This document shows positions 6,995-17,100 of a stretch of DNA of 46,193 nt, piece after piece; the first letter of the stretch is position 1, and each line of letters starts with the position of its first letter. The notes beneath the pieces were generated by a model, which saw nothing but the letters and a program-made list of their open reading frames with translations, had not been told where the DNA came from and ran no database searches. The stretch comes from Prevotella sp. UBA6429 (GTDB taxonomy: Bacteria > Bacteroidota > Bacteroidia > Bacteroidales > Bacteroidaceae): contig DJOV01000013.1 in NCBI GenBank assembly GCA_002437285.1, forward strand, positions 1-46,193, given 5' to 3'. A program made the translations under genes and the position numbers.

Positions 6995-9895
6995 ATGCAA
7001 CACTATGTCTATCCTACCCGGGCGACGAACTGTCTGTCAGCCCTCTTGTTGAGTTTTCTTTGCTGCGCCACGCTCTTGGCGCAGTCCGCCGCATATCGCC
7101 GCACCGTCATCCCCACCTTGTCGCAGTTGCCCGTCAACGCCCTGAACTGCATCTTCCAGGACTCAGAGGGCTACATGTGGTATGGCACCGTCGATGGCCT
7201 GTGCCGTGACGACGGCTATGGCATCCACACGTTTCGCAACGACTTCTTGACCCCCGAACTCATCCAGATCAACCTGGTGCAGGCCATCACCGAGGATGCG
7301 CGCCACCGCATCTGGTTTGCCACCCACAAGGGCTTGTACATCCTCGACAAGAGCAATTACGCCATCCGGCAGGTCGACATCCCCGGCCTGCGCGATGTCC
7401 ATGTCGACAAAGTGATGGCGGCGGGCGACGGGCAGGTGTATGCCTGGCATGGCGCCACGCTCTACCAGGTGACCCTCGACGGCCGTCTGGCCGCCACCTA
7501 CCGGTTGCCCGGCCCCATCAACGACCTCTATGAGGACGCTCGCCACCGCCTGCTGGCGAGCGTCAGTCCCATGGGGCTATGCGTGCGCCAGCCAGGTGGC
7601 AAGCGCTTCGTGACGGTCAACGGGAGCGTGCGCGCCATGTCGGTGTGTGAAGACCATAGCCGCCGCTTCCTGTGGCTGGCGGCCTACGACGAAAAGATTT
7701 ACAAGATACCCCTTGATGGGCGCTGCGAGCTCACTCCCCAGACCATCGCCGGCGACCAGGCGAGGGGCACGCACAGCTTCATCCAGATAGTGCAAGACGG
7801 CATCAGCCACCATCTCTGGCTGCGCACAACCAAAGGCCTGGTGGTGCTGTCGCCAGGACCGGGCAACACGCTCACAAGCCTGTCGGACGATGACGGGATG
7901 TCCCGACAGAACATGCTCCTCAGCTGTCTCAGCGTCGACCGGCAAGGCAACGTGTGGGTGGGCGGCTTCGACACGCCCAGCTTCTATGTGCAGGCCCAGC
8001 GCGGGGACAGGATGGGCTACGTGGGCCCCGTCATCCAGGCGCAGACCCGCTATGCACCGGCCATCGTGACCCTGTGTCGCGATGACGGCGGGCACATCTG
8101 GTATTACCAGGAGGGTAACGGACTGTATCTCTACAATCCAGCCACGGAGAAGATTACCTCCTATCGCGACTGCCCGTCGACGGCAGGCGAGGCGCTCGGC
8201 GTGGTGCCCTATCTCGTGCGGTCAAGGCACCCCAACAGCATCTGGGCATCCACGCTCGGCGACGTCTACCTCCTGCAGCGCAGTGGAGAGACAATGGCGC
8301 TGCGGCAGCGGGTGACGATGGAGAGCCACGTGCGCAAGACGGGCAATGTGGAGAGCATCTATGAGGACAGGGCGGGCAACCTGTGGGTCAGCACCATGAG
8401 GGGCCTGTATGTGTGGCGACCCGCCACGCGGCGTGTCGAGGTGCTGTCGGAGACCATCGGTGACATCTCCGACTTCACCGAGACGACCGACGGCCATGTG
8501 TGGGCCACCATCCGCAACCGGGGCATTGCGCGCCTTGACGCCAAGGGGCGCATCAAGGTCTATCCGCACGACATCGACTTCACGTCGCTTGACGCCTCCC
8601 GTGACGGGCACCTCTGGCTGGGCACCGGTGAGGGGCGCGTGCTGGAGTTTGTGCCCTCGCACCCGGACCGGCTGGAAGACTGGACGGCCCGTTGTGGCAT
8701 GAATGGCGACATGGTGGATCACATTGCCGTCGACCACCTCGGCCATGTGTGGGTCACCACCAACCAGCGGGTGCGCGAGTTCAATCCCCGCAATGGCGCG
8801 TTCCGCATGCTGAAGACTGCCGACGAGGATGTGCCGCTCAACCGTTTCCTGCCGCGCGCCGTCTATTTCGACAAGCCCACCGCCACCATGTATCTCGGGG
8901 GAATACCCGGATATGTCATGCTGAAGCCCAGCCGGGCGCTGGAGCACAAGCCGAAACCCATCAGGACGGTGGTGAGCGATGTGCGTGTGGGTGGCCGTAG
9001 CGTGTGGCTGACACCCGGGCGGCGCGGCGGTGCCGACCGCATCGACATCATGCCCGGTGAGACCAACCTGTCACTGTCGTTCACCACCCTCGACTATGCC
9101 AACCGCAGCCGTGTCAACTATGCCTATCGCCTGGAGGGTGTCGACAAGGACTGGAACTACCTGACCGACGGACAGAACGTGGCCCGTTATAACAAGTTGG
9201 CCAAGGGCACGTATGTGCTCGAGGTGAAGGCCACCGACGAGAATGGCCTGTGGAGCAACCGCGTGACGCAGTTCACCATCCACCAGTTGCCGGCATGGTA
9301 TGAGACGTGGCTCGCCTACACCTTATATATTATGGCGTTCCTGGCCATTGTCGGCCTGTTGGGTCGTCTCTATCTCAACTGGCACAAGGAGATGGAGGAA
9401 CGCCAGATGGTGGAGAATCTGCTGAAGGCCAAGCAGATGCAGATCGCTGCGGGCCGCCTCCATGCGGACAGCGCAGAGACCGGGGATGGAGCGGCTGGAC
9501 CAGAGAAGACCGTCCGCTCAGGCGATACACACGGCCATCCTGTGGACGTGAGGGTGTCGAACGTGCGCTCGTTTGACGAGGAATTTGTGGCGAAAGCCAC
9601 GAAGATCGTGGAGCAAAACCTCGCCAACGCGGAGCTCAGCGTGGTGTTTCTCGCCTCAGAACTGGGCATGTCGCGCTCCACCTTCATGCGGAAGATCAAG
9701 GCCGTGACAGGCCAGACACCGCTCGACTTCATCAAGTCCATCAAGCTCAAGCACGCCTATGCCATGCTCGAAGACAAGACGGCCACCATACAAGACGTGA
9801 TGAGGGCAGTGGGTTACAATGACCGCAAGACATTCTCGCAGTCGTTCAAGGAGGCCTTCAACATCACGCCCGTCGAGCGTCAGCACAAGGCGTGA
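6995..9895 (+). CDS. Membrane propeller/Y_Y_Y/AraC-type one-component regulator (kinase-less HTCS relative)
   Basis: The 966-residue protein probably senses a glycan fragment in the periplasm and regulates nearby genes directly. In order it has a signal sequence (to about 30), about 13 two-component-regulator propeller repeats (such as DRAGNLWVSTMRGLYVW, to about 670), a Y_Y_Y domain (about 690-765), one membrane helix (about 771-794), a short linker and a C-terminal AraC HTH (about 872-966, with LASELGMSRSTFMRKIK). Hybrid two-component regulators carry HisKA, HATPase and receiver domains between helix and HTH; here only about 75 residues fill that space, so phosphotransfer is impossible. ATG 6995 is preferred over the TTG at 6965 because it begins the signal sequence. 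Targets are probably the genes at 10204-25048 (inference). Confidence 0.88.
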   Translation: MQHYVYPTRATNCLSALLLSFLCCATLLAQSAAYRRTVIPTLSQLPVNALNCIFQDSEGYMWYGTVDGLCRDDGYGIHTFRNDFLTPELIQINLVQAITEDARHRIWFATHKGLYILDKSNYAIRQVDIPGLRDVHVDKVMAAGDGQVYAWHGATLYQVTLDGRLAATYRLPGPINDLYEDARHRLLASVSPMGLCVRQPGGKRFVTVNGSVRAMSVCEDHSRRFLWLAAYDEKIYKIPLDGRCELTPQTIAGDQARGTHSFIQIVQDGISHHLWLRTTKGLVVLSPGPGNTLTSLSDDDGMSRQNMLLSCLSVDRQGNVWVGGFDTPSFYVQAQRGDRMGYVGPVIQAQTRYAPAIVTLCRDDGGHIWYYQEGNGLYLYNPATEKITSYRDCPSTAGEALGVVPYLVRSRHPNSIWASTLGDVYLLQRSGETMALRQRVTMESHVRKTGNVESIYEDRAGNLWVSTMRGLYVWRPATRRVEVLSETIGDISDFTETTDGHVWATIRNRGIARLDAKGRIKVYPHDIDFTSLDASRDGHLWLGTGEGRVLEFVPSHPDRLEDWTARCGMNGDMVDHIAVDHLGHVWVTTNQRVREFNPRNGAFRMLKTADEDVPLNRFLPRAVYFDKPTATMYLGGIPGYVMLKPSRALEHKPKPIRTVVSDVRVGGRSVWLTPGRRGGADRIDIMPGETNLSLSFTTLDYANRSRVNYAYRLEGVDKDWNYLTDGQNVARYNKLAKGTYVLEVKATDENGLWSNRVTQFTIHQLPAWYETWLAYTLYIMAFLAIVGLLGRLYLNWHKEMEERQMVENLLKAKQMQIAAGRLHADSAETGDGAAGPEKTVRSGDTHGHPVDVRVSNVRSFDEEFVAKATKIVEQNLANAELSVVFLASELGMSRSTFMRKIKAVTGQTPLDFIKSIKLKHAYAMLEDKTATIQDVMRAVGYNDRKTFSQSFKEAFNITPVERQHKA

Positions 9896-9916
9896 GAGCG
9901 TCAGCGCAAGGCGTGA
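9875..9916 (+). repeat. 21-bp tandem duplication across the regulator's stop codon
   Basis: GAGCGTCAGCRCAAGGCGTGA occurs twice in a row, one mismatch apart. The first copy encodes the last residues and stop of the regulator; the second lies just behind it. This is a local duplication with no effect on the reading frame. Confidence 0.8.
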
Positions 9917-10005
9917 CCCGCCTCCTGGGGAGGCATGACCCGTGCGCTTTGTGGCAGGCAGGTGCGTAGCATGCGTCATGGCGTATGTGGCTTTCTTTTC
10001 ATTCC

Positions 10006-10056
10006 AAGGTGGTTATTCGTTCAAAAAGGCTTGTGACGAATAACCACCTTTGTTTT
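10006..10056 (+). terminator. Likely terminator after the regulator gene
   Basis: A perfect 15-bp inverted repeat (AAGGTGGTTATTCGT, 10006-10020, against 10036-10050) is followed by TGTTTTG. The T run is short, so it could also act as an operator for the next gene. The remaining DNA between 9896 and 10203 holds no gene. Confidence 0.6.
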
Positions 10057-10092
10057 GCCCAATATTATTTAGGATTTGTTGACATGGCAGAC

Positions 10093-10100
10093 TATCTTTG
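10093..10100 (+). promoter_or_regulatory. -7 box upstream of the large glycoside hydrolase gene
   Basis: TATCTTTG matches TAnnTTTG; the -33 element is not clear. Transcription would begin about 100 nt before the ATG at 10204. Confidence 0.55.
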
Positions 10101-10203
10101 CACCGTGTGAAGGTTCACCCCGCAATCTACCTGCCCCGGCATGACGAACCGTGCCGATGCCAACTTGCCGATGAAGCACAAAAAAATCCTAAATAACCAA
10201 ACC

Positions 10204-13200
10204 ATGAACATCAGACATCTAATCCTTACATTGTCTCTTGTCGTCAACAGTGTCGCCATGTGGGGTGCCTCGCTGACGGCAACCTTCCTGGATGACCTGA
10301 GCGGGACCGAAGACTGGGCAGCCACCTATTACGACCTCGACCGGGCGCAGGTGGCCCACGACCTCGGCCTGACCGAAGAGGCCTTGCTGGCCAATGCGGG
10401 CACCAAGGTGATCATCTGCTCCGTAAAGGAGGACGGCACGGCCATCGCGCCCAACGGATCCTATGCCAGTGCCGACGGCAACCCTGGCGACTGGCACGAT
10501 GCCAACGGCCACTCGCTGGGCGGATGGAGCGGGACGCCCGCGTTCTATCACGTAATCGACTACAAGAACTTCCGTGTGGGCATCGGACAGAACCCGAAGG
10601 CGGGGCTGGCCTACGGACAGTCGTTCTCCTTCAAGTTGGTGGCGCGATACAGTGCCGGCGGCGCCGATCCCGTCACCGCCACCTATGACGTGACCTATAA
10701 GATTACCTACCAATGCCTCTATGAGAAAGCGGTGGCGGAGGCCCGTGCGGCCTTGTCCAGTGATGTTTATGCCAGTGTGACGGGCGCCACCCGCGCCACC
10801 CTCCAGCAAGCCGTCGAAAACGAAGCGGAAGCCACGGAGGCAGGCTGGCAGGCTGCCGCCGCCAAGATCGTGGCAGCCCGGGTGGCCTTTGTCGCCGCTG
10901 CATCGCGTGTCGGAGCCTACGACTTTTCCGATTCGCCGCGCCATGGCAGTTATGCCTGCACCTATTTTGATATTGGCAACGAGGCCATCGCCGCCGCACT
11001 CGGTTTGTCGGCCAGCGACTTCCAGGCAGCCTACAAGGCCGACAACACGGGCTCCGTCACGATGGCTACCTATGATGTCAATGGCAATGTGTTCCAAGCG
11101 TCAAACGATGCAGGCGACGGCGACTTCCGCGGATATTGGCTCAATGCCGACGGCATGCGCAGCGGATGGGCCGACGGTACACTCTTCTTCGTCTACGACC
11201 CGCTGGGCCGTGTCGGCATCGGGCAGATGCCTGTCACCGAGGCGGGCAAGACCCCGTGTGAGCCCGGCATGCGCTACACGTTCCACCTTGTCTTCCAATA
11301 TCAGGGCAAGCAGGCTGTGGTGGCCGTCACCTACACCACCACGTACAGGGTGTCGTATGAGACGGCGCTCAGCGAGGCCCGTGCCCTTCTGGCCAATGAC
11401 GCCTATGCCCTTGTCAACGGAGAGCCGCGACGCAACCTCCAGCGGCTCGTCGATGCCGACGTGGCGACAGGCGAGACGGCATGGCAGGCAGCGTGCGACG
11501 AGCTCAAGGCGGCCATGGACGCCTTCCGACAGGGTGTCACCCTGGTCGGTGCCGGCTCTTATGTCCTGAAAGACTCACCCCGCCACGCCACCTTCGCATG
11601 CACCTATCTTGATGTGGACAACCATGCCATTGCCACGGCGCTCGGTCTCGACGATGATGCCTTCAAGGCCGCCTACCGCCATGACAACACAGGCACGGTG
11701 ACGATGGGCACCTACGATGCCGACGGCAAGTTCTTCGTGGCGGCAAACGATGCCGCGGAAGGCGACCGCCGCGGCTATTGGCTCAACCGGGAGGGCAAGC
11801 ACGCGGCTTTCTCCGCCGGTTACATCTATTTCGTCTATGACAGTCTGGGCCGTGTGGGCGTGGGCCAGATGGCCCTGTCGGAGACGGGCAAGGACCATGT
11901 GGAGGCAGGCGACACGTGTGCCTTCTCCATGCTCTTCAAGCATGAGGACAAGATAGCTGTCGTGTCCGTCACCTATGTCGCCACACACTACCTGTGGCTG
12001 CAGGATGTGCTGGCCGAGGCGCGCCGTGTGCGCCAAGGCATCACCATCCACTACGACACCACGTCGCTTGACGCTGCCATCGCCGCCGGTGAGGCCATGG
12101 ACGAAACGGCCTCCTCCGATGCCATCACAGCCTCCGTCAATGCCATCAACACAGCCCTTGACGACTATCGGAAAGTCCTTGAGAACGTCAGCCGGTTTGC
12201 CGGCGTGGTCGAGGCGGCCAAGGGTGAGCGCACGGCCGATGCCTATCCGGGCACAGCCGCGTTTGACCAGGCCATCCAGGCGGCCGACAACTTCCTCGCC
12301 ATGCTGCGCGATGACCCCACGCTTGACGCCACGGCGGCCACCGACAGCCTCAATGCGGCCCGCGAGGCTTATTACAATTCGCAATACCCCATCCCGGCGG
12401 AGCAGGAGCAGGTGTCCTGTGTGGACCTCTCGCTCAACGCCTCGGAGAAGTATGTGCTCCGCGTGGACGGCCAGCCTTACTATGGCACCAACATACAGCT
12501 CCGTGCCGACAAGATGCGCGGCTACCTGGGGTGGAGCGACGCTGACATCGAGGCTTGGTTCAAGCGCGCCGCCGACGACGGCTTCAACACGGTCAGCGTG
12601 CCCGTGTTCTGGAGCGAGGTGGAACTTGAGAAAAACCATTTCGACTGGCACATCCTTGACCAGTACCTCAACTGGTGCCATCGCTATGGCCTGCGCATGG
12701 AACTGCTGTGGTTCTCGTGGAGCAGCGGCGGACGTGTGCAGTGGCTCTGGAACGGGGCCAACGGGCGTTACCAGCTGCGCACGCCCGATTACGTGTGCTC
12801 GCAGAGCGGCACCTCGGAGTTTTGTGTCTTGCGCAATACGTGGGAGTACAGTCTCGACTGGCGCGACACCAACCTGCGCGAACGCGACACCTACGTCTTG
12901 TCGCGCGTCATGGACCATGTGGCCCTGTGGGACGCCAACAACGGCAACCCCCATACTGTGGTGGGTGTGCAACTGGGCAACGAGGCGCGCGGACATGGCA
13001 ACAACGGGGCAACGGCTGCCGAGATCATCGACTACTACCATCATGTGGGCGCAGCCGTGAAGAACTCGCGCTATGTCACCTGGACCCGCCTCAACTGTGT
13101 CTCCTATGAGACCAGCGGCCGCACTTCGGCCAATGAAGCCAAGCGCAACAACGGAGGCACCAACATCGACTTTGTGGGCATTGACGTCTATGGTACCAAC

Positions 13201-13947
13201 GCCGGCAAGATCAAGGGCAACATCGACGGGCAGCTTGGCACCAACGGCAAGAACTACCGCATGGTCATGGAGATCGACGCCAAGGATGCCGCCTCGCCGT
13301 TCTACCAGATGGCCGCCCTTGCCGGTGACAAGGCTTTCGACTACTACAACCTCGGACCGGTAGATGGCAACGGCCTCTACGCCAATGACGGCACGTCGCC
13401 CAAGGAACGCTCCCACATCCAGTATGTGCGCCAGCGCAACAAGATACTCAACCTCGCCATGCGCGACATCGCCGTCAGAAAGCAGGGCAGCGGGCTCTAT
13501 GTCTACAACTACACGGGTGGCAAGGCTGACACCGAGACAGGCTACCAGGGCATCCGCTTCACGCCCGACGCGGCCACTACCCAGGCCATTGCCGTGGAGC
13601 ACACGTCCAACCAGTTTCTGCTGCTCTCCACACGGGGCGGTACGTTCACGCTCCCTGCTTCGCTCAACGTCACCTTGGCCCAGCGTGGCCATTTCGACGA
13701 GGAGGGCCTGTGGGTGAGCGAGGGCGATGTGGACATCGTGGCCAATGCCATCCAGATGCCCGAGACCAGTTGTGTGCTCTGCTGCAAGAACGGCGATGTG
13801 CCGGTCACATCCTCGGTAGACCTGCAGCGCGCGGAACGCTCCGCCACCGTGCAGTTCTATACGGTCGACGGCCGTAGGGTATCGTCCGCCTACAAGGGGG
13901 TCAAGATAGCCAGGCGCGCCGATGGCACTGCAGTGAAGTGCTTTTAG
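10204..13947 (+). CDS. Large secreted clan-A-type glycoside hydrolase with N-terminal repeat module
   Basis: The 1247-residue secreted protein starts at ATG 10204, which opens a signal peptide ending near WGA; the upstream in-frame start at 10141 would put a charged stretch before it. Three related beta-rich repeats follow (about 23-170, 235-395, 455-610; signature GSYACTYFDI ... GYWLN ... GRVGIGQMP), resembling DUF4859-type modules. A helical linker comes next, then a TIM-barrel hydrolase (about 745-1130) opening with YYGTNIQLRADKMRGYLGW. It resembles GH35/GH42-like beta-galactosidases. Candidate catalytic residues are E927 (QLGNEARG) and E1023 (MVMEIDAKD). A Prevotella-type C-terminal tail (FYTVDGRRVSS) ends abruptly in VKCF, where the stop codon lies in the repeat at 13946. 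The exact GH family and substrate are unassigned. Confidence 0.82.
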   Translation: MNIRHLILTLSLVVNSVAMWGASLTATFLDDLSGTEDWAATYYDLDRAQVAHDLGLTEEALLANAGTKVIICSVKEDGTAIAPNGSYASADGNPGDWHDANGHSLGGWSGTPAFYHVIDYKNFRVGIGQNPKAGLAYGQSFSFKLVARYSAGGADPVTATYDVTYKITYQCLYEKAVAEARAALSSDVYASVTGATRATLQQAVENEAEATEAGWQAAAAKIVAARVAFVAAASRVGAYDFSDSPRHGSYACTYFDIGNEAIAAALGLSASDFQAAYKADNTGSVTMATYDVNGNVFQASNDAGDGDFRGYWLNADGMRSGWADGTLFFVYDPLGRVGIGQMPVTEAGKTPCEPGMRYTFHLVFQYQGKQAVVAVTYTTTYRVSYETALSEARALLANDAYALVNGEPRRNLQRLVDADVATGETAWQAACDELKAAMDAFRQGVTLVGAGSYVLKDSPRHATFACTYLDVDNHAIATALGLDDDAFKAAYRHDNTGTVTMGTYDADGKFFVAANDAAEGDRRGYWLNREGKHAAFSAGYIYFVYDSLGRVGVGQMALSETGKDHVEAGDTCAFSMLFKHEDKIAVVSVTYVATHYLWLQDVLAEARRVRQGITIHYDTTSLDAAIAAGEAMDETASSDAITASVNAINTALDDYRKVLENVSRFAGVVEAAKGERTADAYPGTAAFDQAIQAADNFLAMLRDDPTLDATAATDSLNAAREAYYNSQYPIPAEQEQVSCVDLSLNASEKYVLRVDGQPYYGTNIQLRADKMRGYLGWSDADIEAWFKRAADDGFNTVSVPVFWSEVELEKNHFDWHILDQYLNWCHRYGLRMELLWFSWSSGGRVQWLWNGANGRYQLRTPDYVCSQSGTSEFCVLRNTWEYSLDWRDTNLRERDTYVLSRVMDHVALWDANNGNPHTVVGVQLGNEARGHGNNGATAAEIIDYYHHVGAAVKNSRYVTWTRLNCVSYETSGRTSANEAKRNNGGTNIDFVGIDVYGTNAGKIKGNIDGQLGTNGKNYRMVMEIDAKDAASPFYQMAALAGDKAFDYYNLGPVDGNGLYANDGTSPKERSHIQYVRQRNKILNLAMRDIAVRKQGSGLYVYNYTGGKADTETGYQGIRFTPDAATTQAIAVEHTSNQFLLLSTRGGTFTLPASLNVTLAQRGHFDEEGLWVSEGDVDIVANAIQMPETSCVLCCKNGDVPVTSSVDLQRAERSATVQFYTVDGRRVSSAYKGVKIARRADGTAVKCF

Positions 13948-14136
13948 GTGGGTTCTGTAAATTACCACCATAAAAACATGAATAATGAAGGGTCACGTTC
14001 TGCCATCTTTTGGTCTCTTTTCGGCTCAGACCGCCACCTCGTCCAGTCGTATAGCCCGCTATACTTCTTCACTCGCTGACGCCCTGACCTCGAAAGAGCC
14101 TCAAAATCTGACAAAGCTAATTGATAGAACCCACCT
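13946..14136 (+). mobile_element. MITE-like element, copy B (complete, 191 bp)
   Basis: This is the only copy with both ends in view. Imperfect 19-nt terminal inverted repeats (AGGTGGGTTCTGTAAATTA at 13946-13964 and its partner at 14118-14136; 17 of 19 pair) bound it. The interior matches copies A and C, including the TATAGC-CC-GCTATA hairpin. There is no ORF, so it would depend on a transposase in trans. The left end overlaps the stop codon of the hydrolase gene. No convincing target-site duplication is visible (flanks TTTT and TTAA). Transposition is inferred from structure only. Confidence 0.7.
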
Positions 14137-14188
14137 TTAAAGACATGAACATTCCAACAAATACTTTAAACCTCAAAAAACAAAAAAC

Positions 14189-17100
14189 ATGAGAACAAGA
14201 CATTTGCTTTCCGCTCTTGTCTTCCTGTTGTCAGTGCTGGCGTATCTGCCGGCCCGTGCGGCCAACGTGGCCACGCTGACATTCGAGGACACACCGTTGC
14301 ATGGCAGTTATGCCTGCACTTACTTCGCGTTTGACACCGCGCCCGTGGCGGCTGCCCTGGGCCTCACCGACCATGAGTTTGCTGGCTACAGTCAGTCGGG
14401 CGAGATCAAGGTGGGCACCGAGACTGCCGATGGCAGCGTGAGCTATGCCACCAACGCCGGTGCCGACGGATACAACGGCCACTGGCTCAACAGCGCCGGC
14501 GTGCAGAGCGCATGGGCCGGCGGCAACATCTTCTTCGTATGGAACTCAGACGACATGACCATCGGTGTGGGCCAGATGCCCACCTCCGAGAGTGGCAAGA
14601 CTCATTGCGAGCCCGGAGCCAGTGTGTTGTTCCATGCCGTGTTCCAGTACAATGGCAACGAGGCTGTGGTGGAGGTCACCTACAAGTCGACCTACAAGTC
14701 TCTTTACACCCATGTGAAGGCCGAGGCCGAGGCCGCGCTGGCCAATCCCGACTATGCCGCCGTGCCCGCAGCCTTGCGCACGGCCTTGCAGAGTGCCGTC
14801 GGTGCCAGCGTCGAGGAGACGGAGGACGCCTGGCTGCAGGCGGGCAATGCCATCAGGCAGGCGCTCGACGCCTACCTGGGCAGCGTGACCACTGCCGGCA
14901 CGTATGTCTTCAAGGAGGGTCCCTCGCACACATCGTTTGCCTGTTCCTATTTCGACATTGACATCCAGAAGATAGCCAGCGTGCTGGGCTTGACGGTCGA
15001 TGAGTTTAGGGCCGGATACGACCGCAACCTCAACGGGTCGACGGTCACCATGGGTGTCTATGACAACTCCGGTAACTTCTACACGGCCACGAGTGATGCC
15101 GGCGAAGGTGACTTCATCGGCTACTGGATGAACAAGAAGGGACAGCGCTGTGGATGGGGCAGCGAGGCCAGTTTCTACTTTGTCTACGACCCGTCGGGAC
15201 GTATCGGCATCGGCCAGATGCCCACCAGCCAGGGCACGGGCGACAAGGTGGCCGCCGGTGACAAGATCACGTTCAACATCATCTTCAAGACGGCTACGAA
15301 GAGTGCCACCGTGCAGGTCACCTACATCCTGACCTATGGCGACTGGTTGCGCACGCTCGTCGAGGCGACACCTGACTACAGCAATCTCTCGGGTGAGACC
15401 TTCTACACCAAGGAACTGGTCGACGCTTACATCAAGCTCCGTGAGGCTACGCTTGCACAATGCGACGACATGGAGAGCGAAGACCAGGTGATGGCTGTCT
15501 ATAACCCGCTGAAGCAGATGGCTGACAGTGTGGCGGCCAACATCTCGCTCTGGGCCACCTACAAGAAGGCGGTCGACAAGGCGCAGGCGGAGGTGCTCGA
15601 CGACCTCGACTACGTGGTGTGGACGGAAGGAGTGGAGCGCCTCGAGGAGTATGTCGGCGACGCCAACAACTACCTGGCCGAGTGTGCGCTCTCCAACGAT
15701 GAGCTGCAAGCTGAGATCGACAAGCTCGCCGAGCTCTACAAGCAGGCACTCATGGGCGGTGTGAAGCCCGGAGCCAACATCACCAACAAATATCTGGTCA
15801 ATGCTGACTTTGAGGTGACCTCGGGCAAGGAGACCGGCTGGACGGTCGAGGGCAACAACGTCAACTATGGTGGTAGCGACAAGAACCATTGCATCGAGGG
15901 ATCCAACAGTGCCTCGTTTGATGTTTACCAGGTCTTGAAGGACATGCCCGTGGGTCTCTACACGGTCAAGGTCAACGGCTTCTACCGCTATGGCAACGGC
16001 ACCTCGTCGCTCACCTATTACCAGGACGGCACGGCCGCTGAACACCAGAACAGTGTGCAGGTGTATGTCAACGGCAACGCCTCGTCTCTGCCCAATGTCT
16101 ATGACGTGAAGGTGCCCGTGGGCACCGACTATACCGAAGGCAATGCCATCAAGGATGCCGATGAGGTGTACTGGTATCCCAACAACATGACCGACGCTGG
16201 CGTGGCCTTCAAGGCAGGCCGCTATGAGGCGGGCACCTATGGCGTGGTGACCAGTGCGGCCGACGTGTTGCGCGTCGGTGTGAAAGGCTCCACAAATACA
16301 GGTGCCTCATGGGCCATCTGGGACAACTTCGACGTGGTCTACGAGGGTACGGAGCCCACGGCGGTGAAGCCGGTGCTTCAGGACAAGATCAGTGAGGTCC
16401 AGGCGCTTCTCGCCAACGGTTCTACCTATGGCTCGGACGTGGTGGCTGCCGCCAACGATGAGCTCAGCACCGCATCGGCTGCCGCTGAGGGCACCGATGG
16501 CGAGGCCATGTTCCAGTCGCTGTGCAACCTCATCAGCCGCCAGGCGGCTCTCGTGGCATCGGCTGAGGCGCTCGACTCGCTGGCTGCGCAGAAGACGGCT
16601 CTTGCCCAGGCCATCAGCCTCTTTGGCGAGGGTGTGCCTGAGGCGGTGGTGACAGAGGCTTCCACCCTCCAGGGCGAGGTGGAGAGTCGCCTGGCCGCCA
16701 AGAACCTGACCACCGCTGAGGCCCGTGCCTATGTGGTGAAAATGGCCGAGGTCATCACCAAGCTCCGCCTGCCCTACGACGATGAGGTCACCGACTACAC
16801 GTCGGTCATCATCAACCCGGGCTTCGACAACGACGGACAGGGCGTCAACAGCCTCAATGGCTGGAGCGAGACGGGCGAGGCCCACAGCTTCGGCAACAGC
16901 GACTACCAGAAGAACGCACTCCTCGTGGAGTATCACAAGGTGTTCGACATCCATCAGACCATCTACGGACTGCCCGACGGACAGTACAAGGTGGGCGTGA
17001 GCTGCTTCTCACGCTATGGTTCGCTCTCCAACGACTACCAGGTGTGGAGCGCCGACAACAAGGCCGAGAACAATGCGTTCCTCTATGCGGAGACCGCCAG

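Noticed and set aside
9965..9980. TGCGTCA near 9972 as a third operator
   Set aside because: A single half-site with no palindrome; expected by chance.
11575..13971. 798-codon open frame antisense to the large hydrolase
   Set aside because: No recognisable domain or promoter; the sense strand encodes the repeats, catalytic glutamates and tail.
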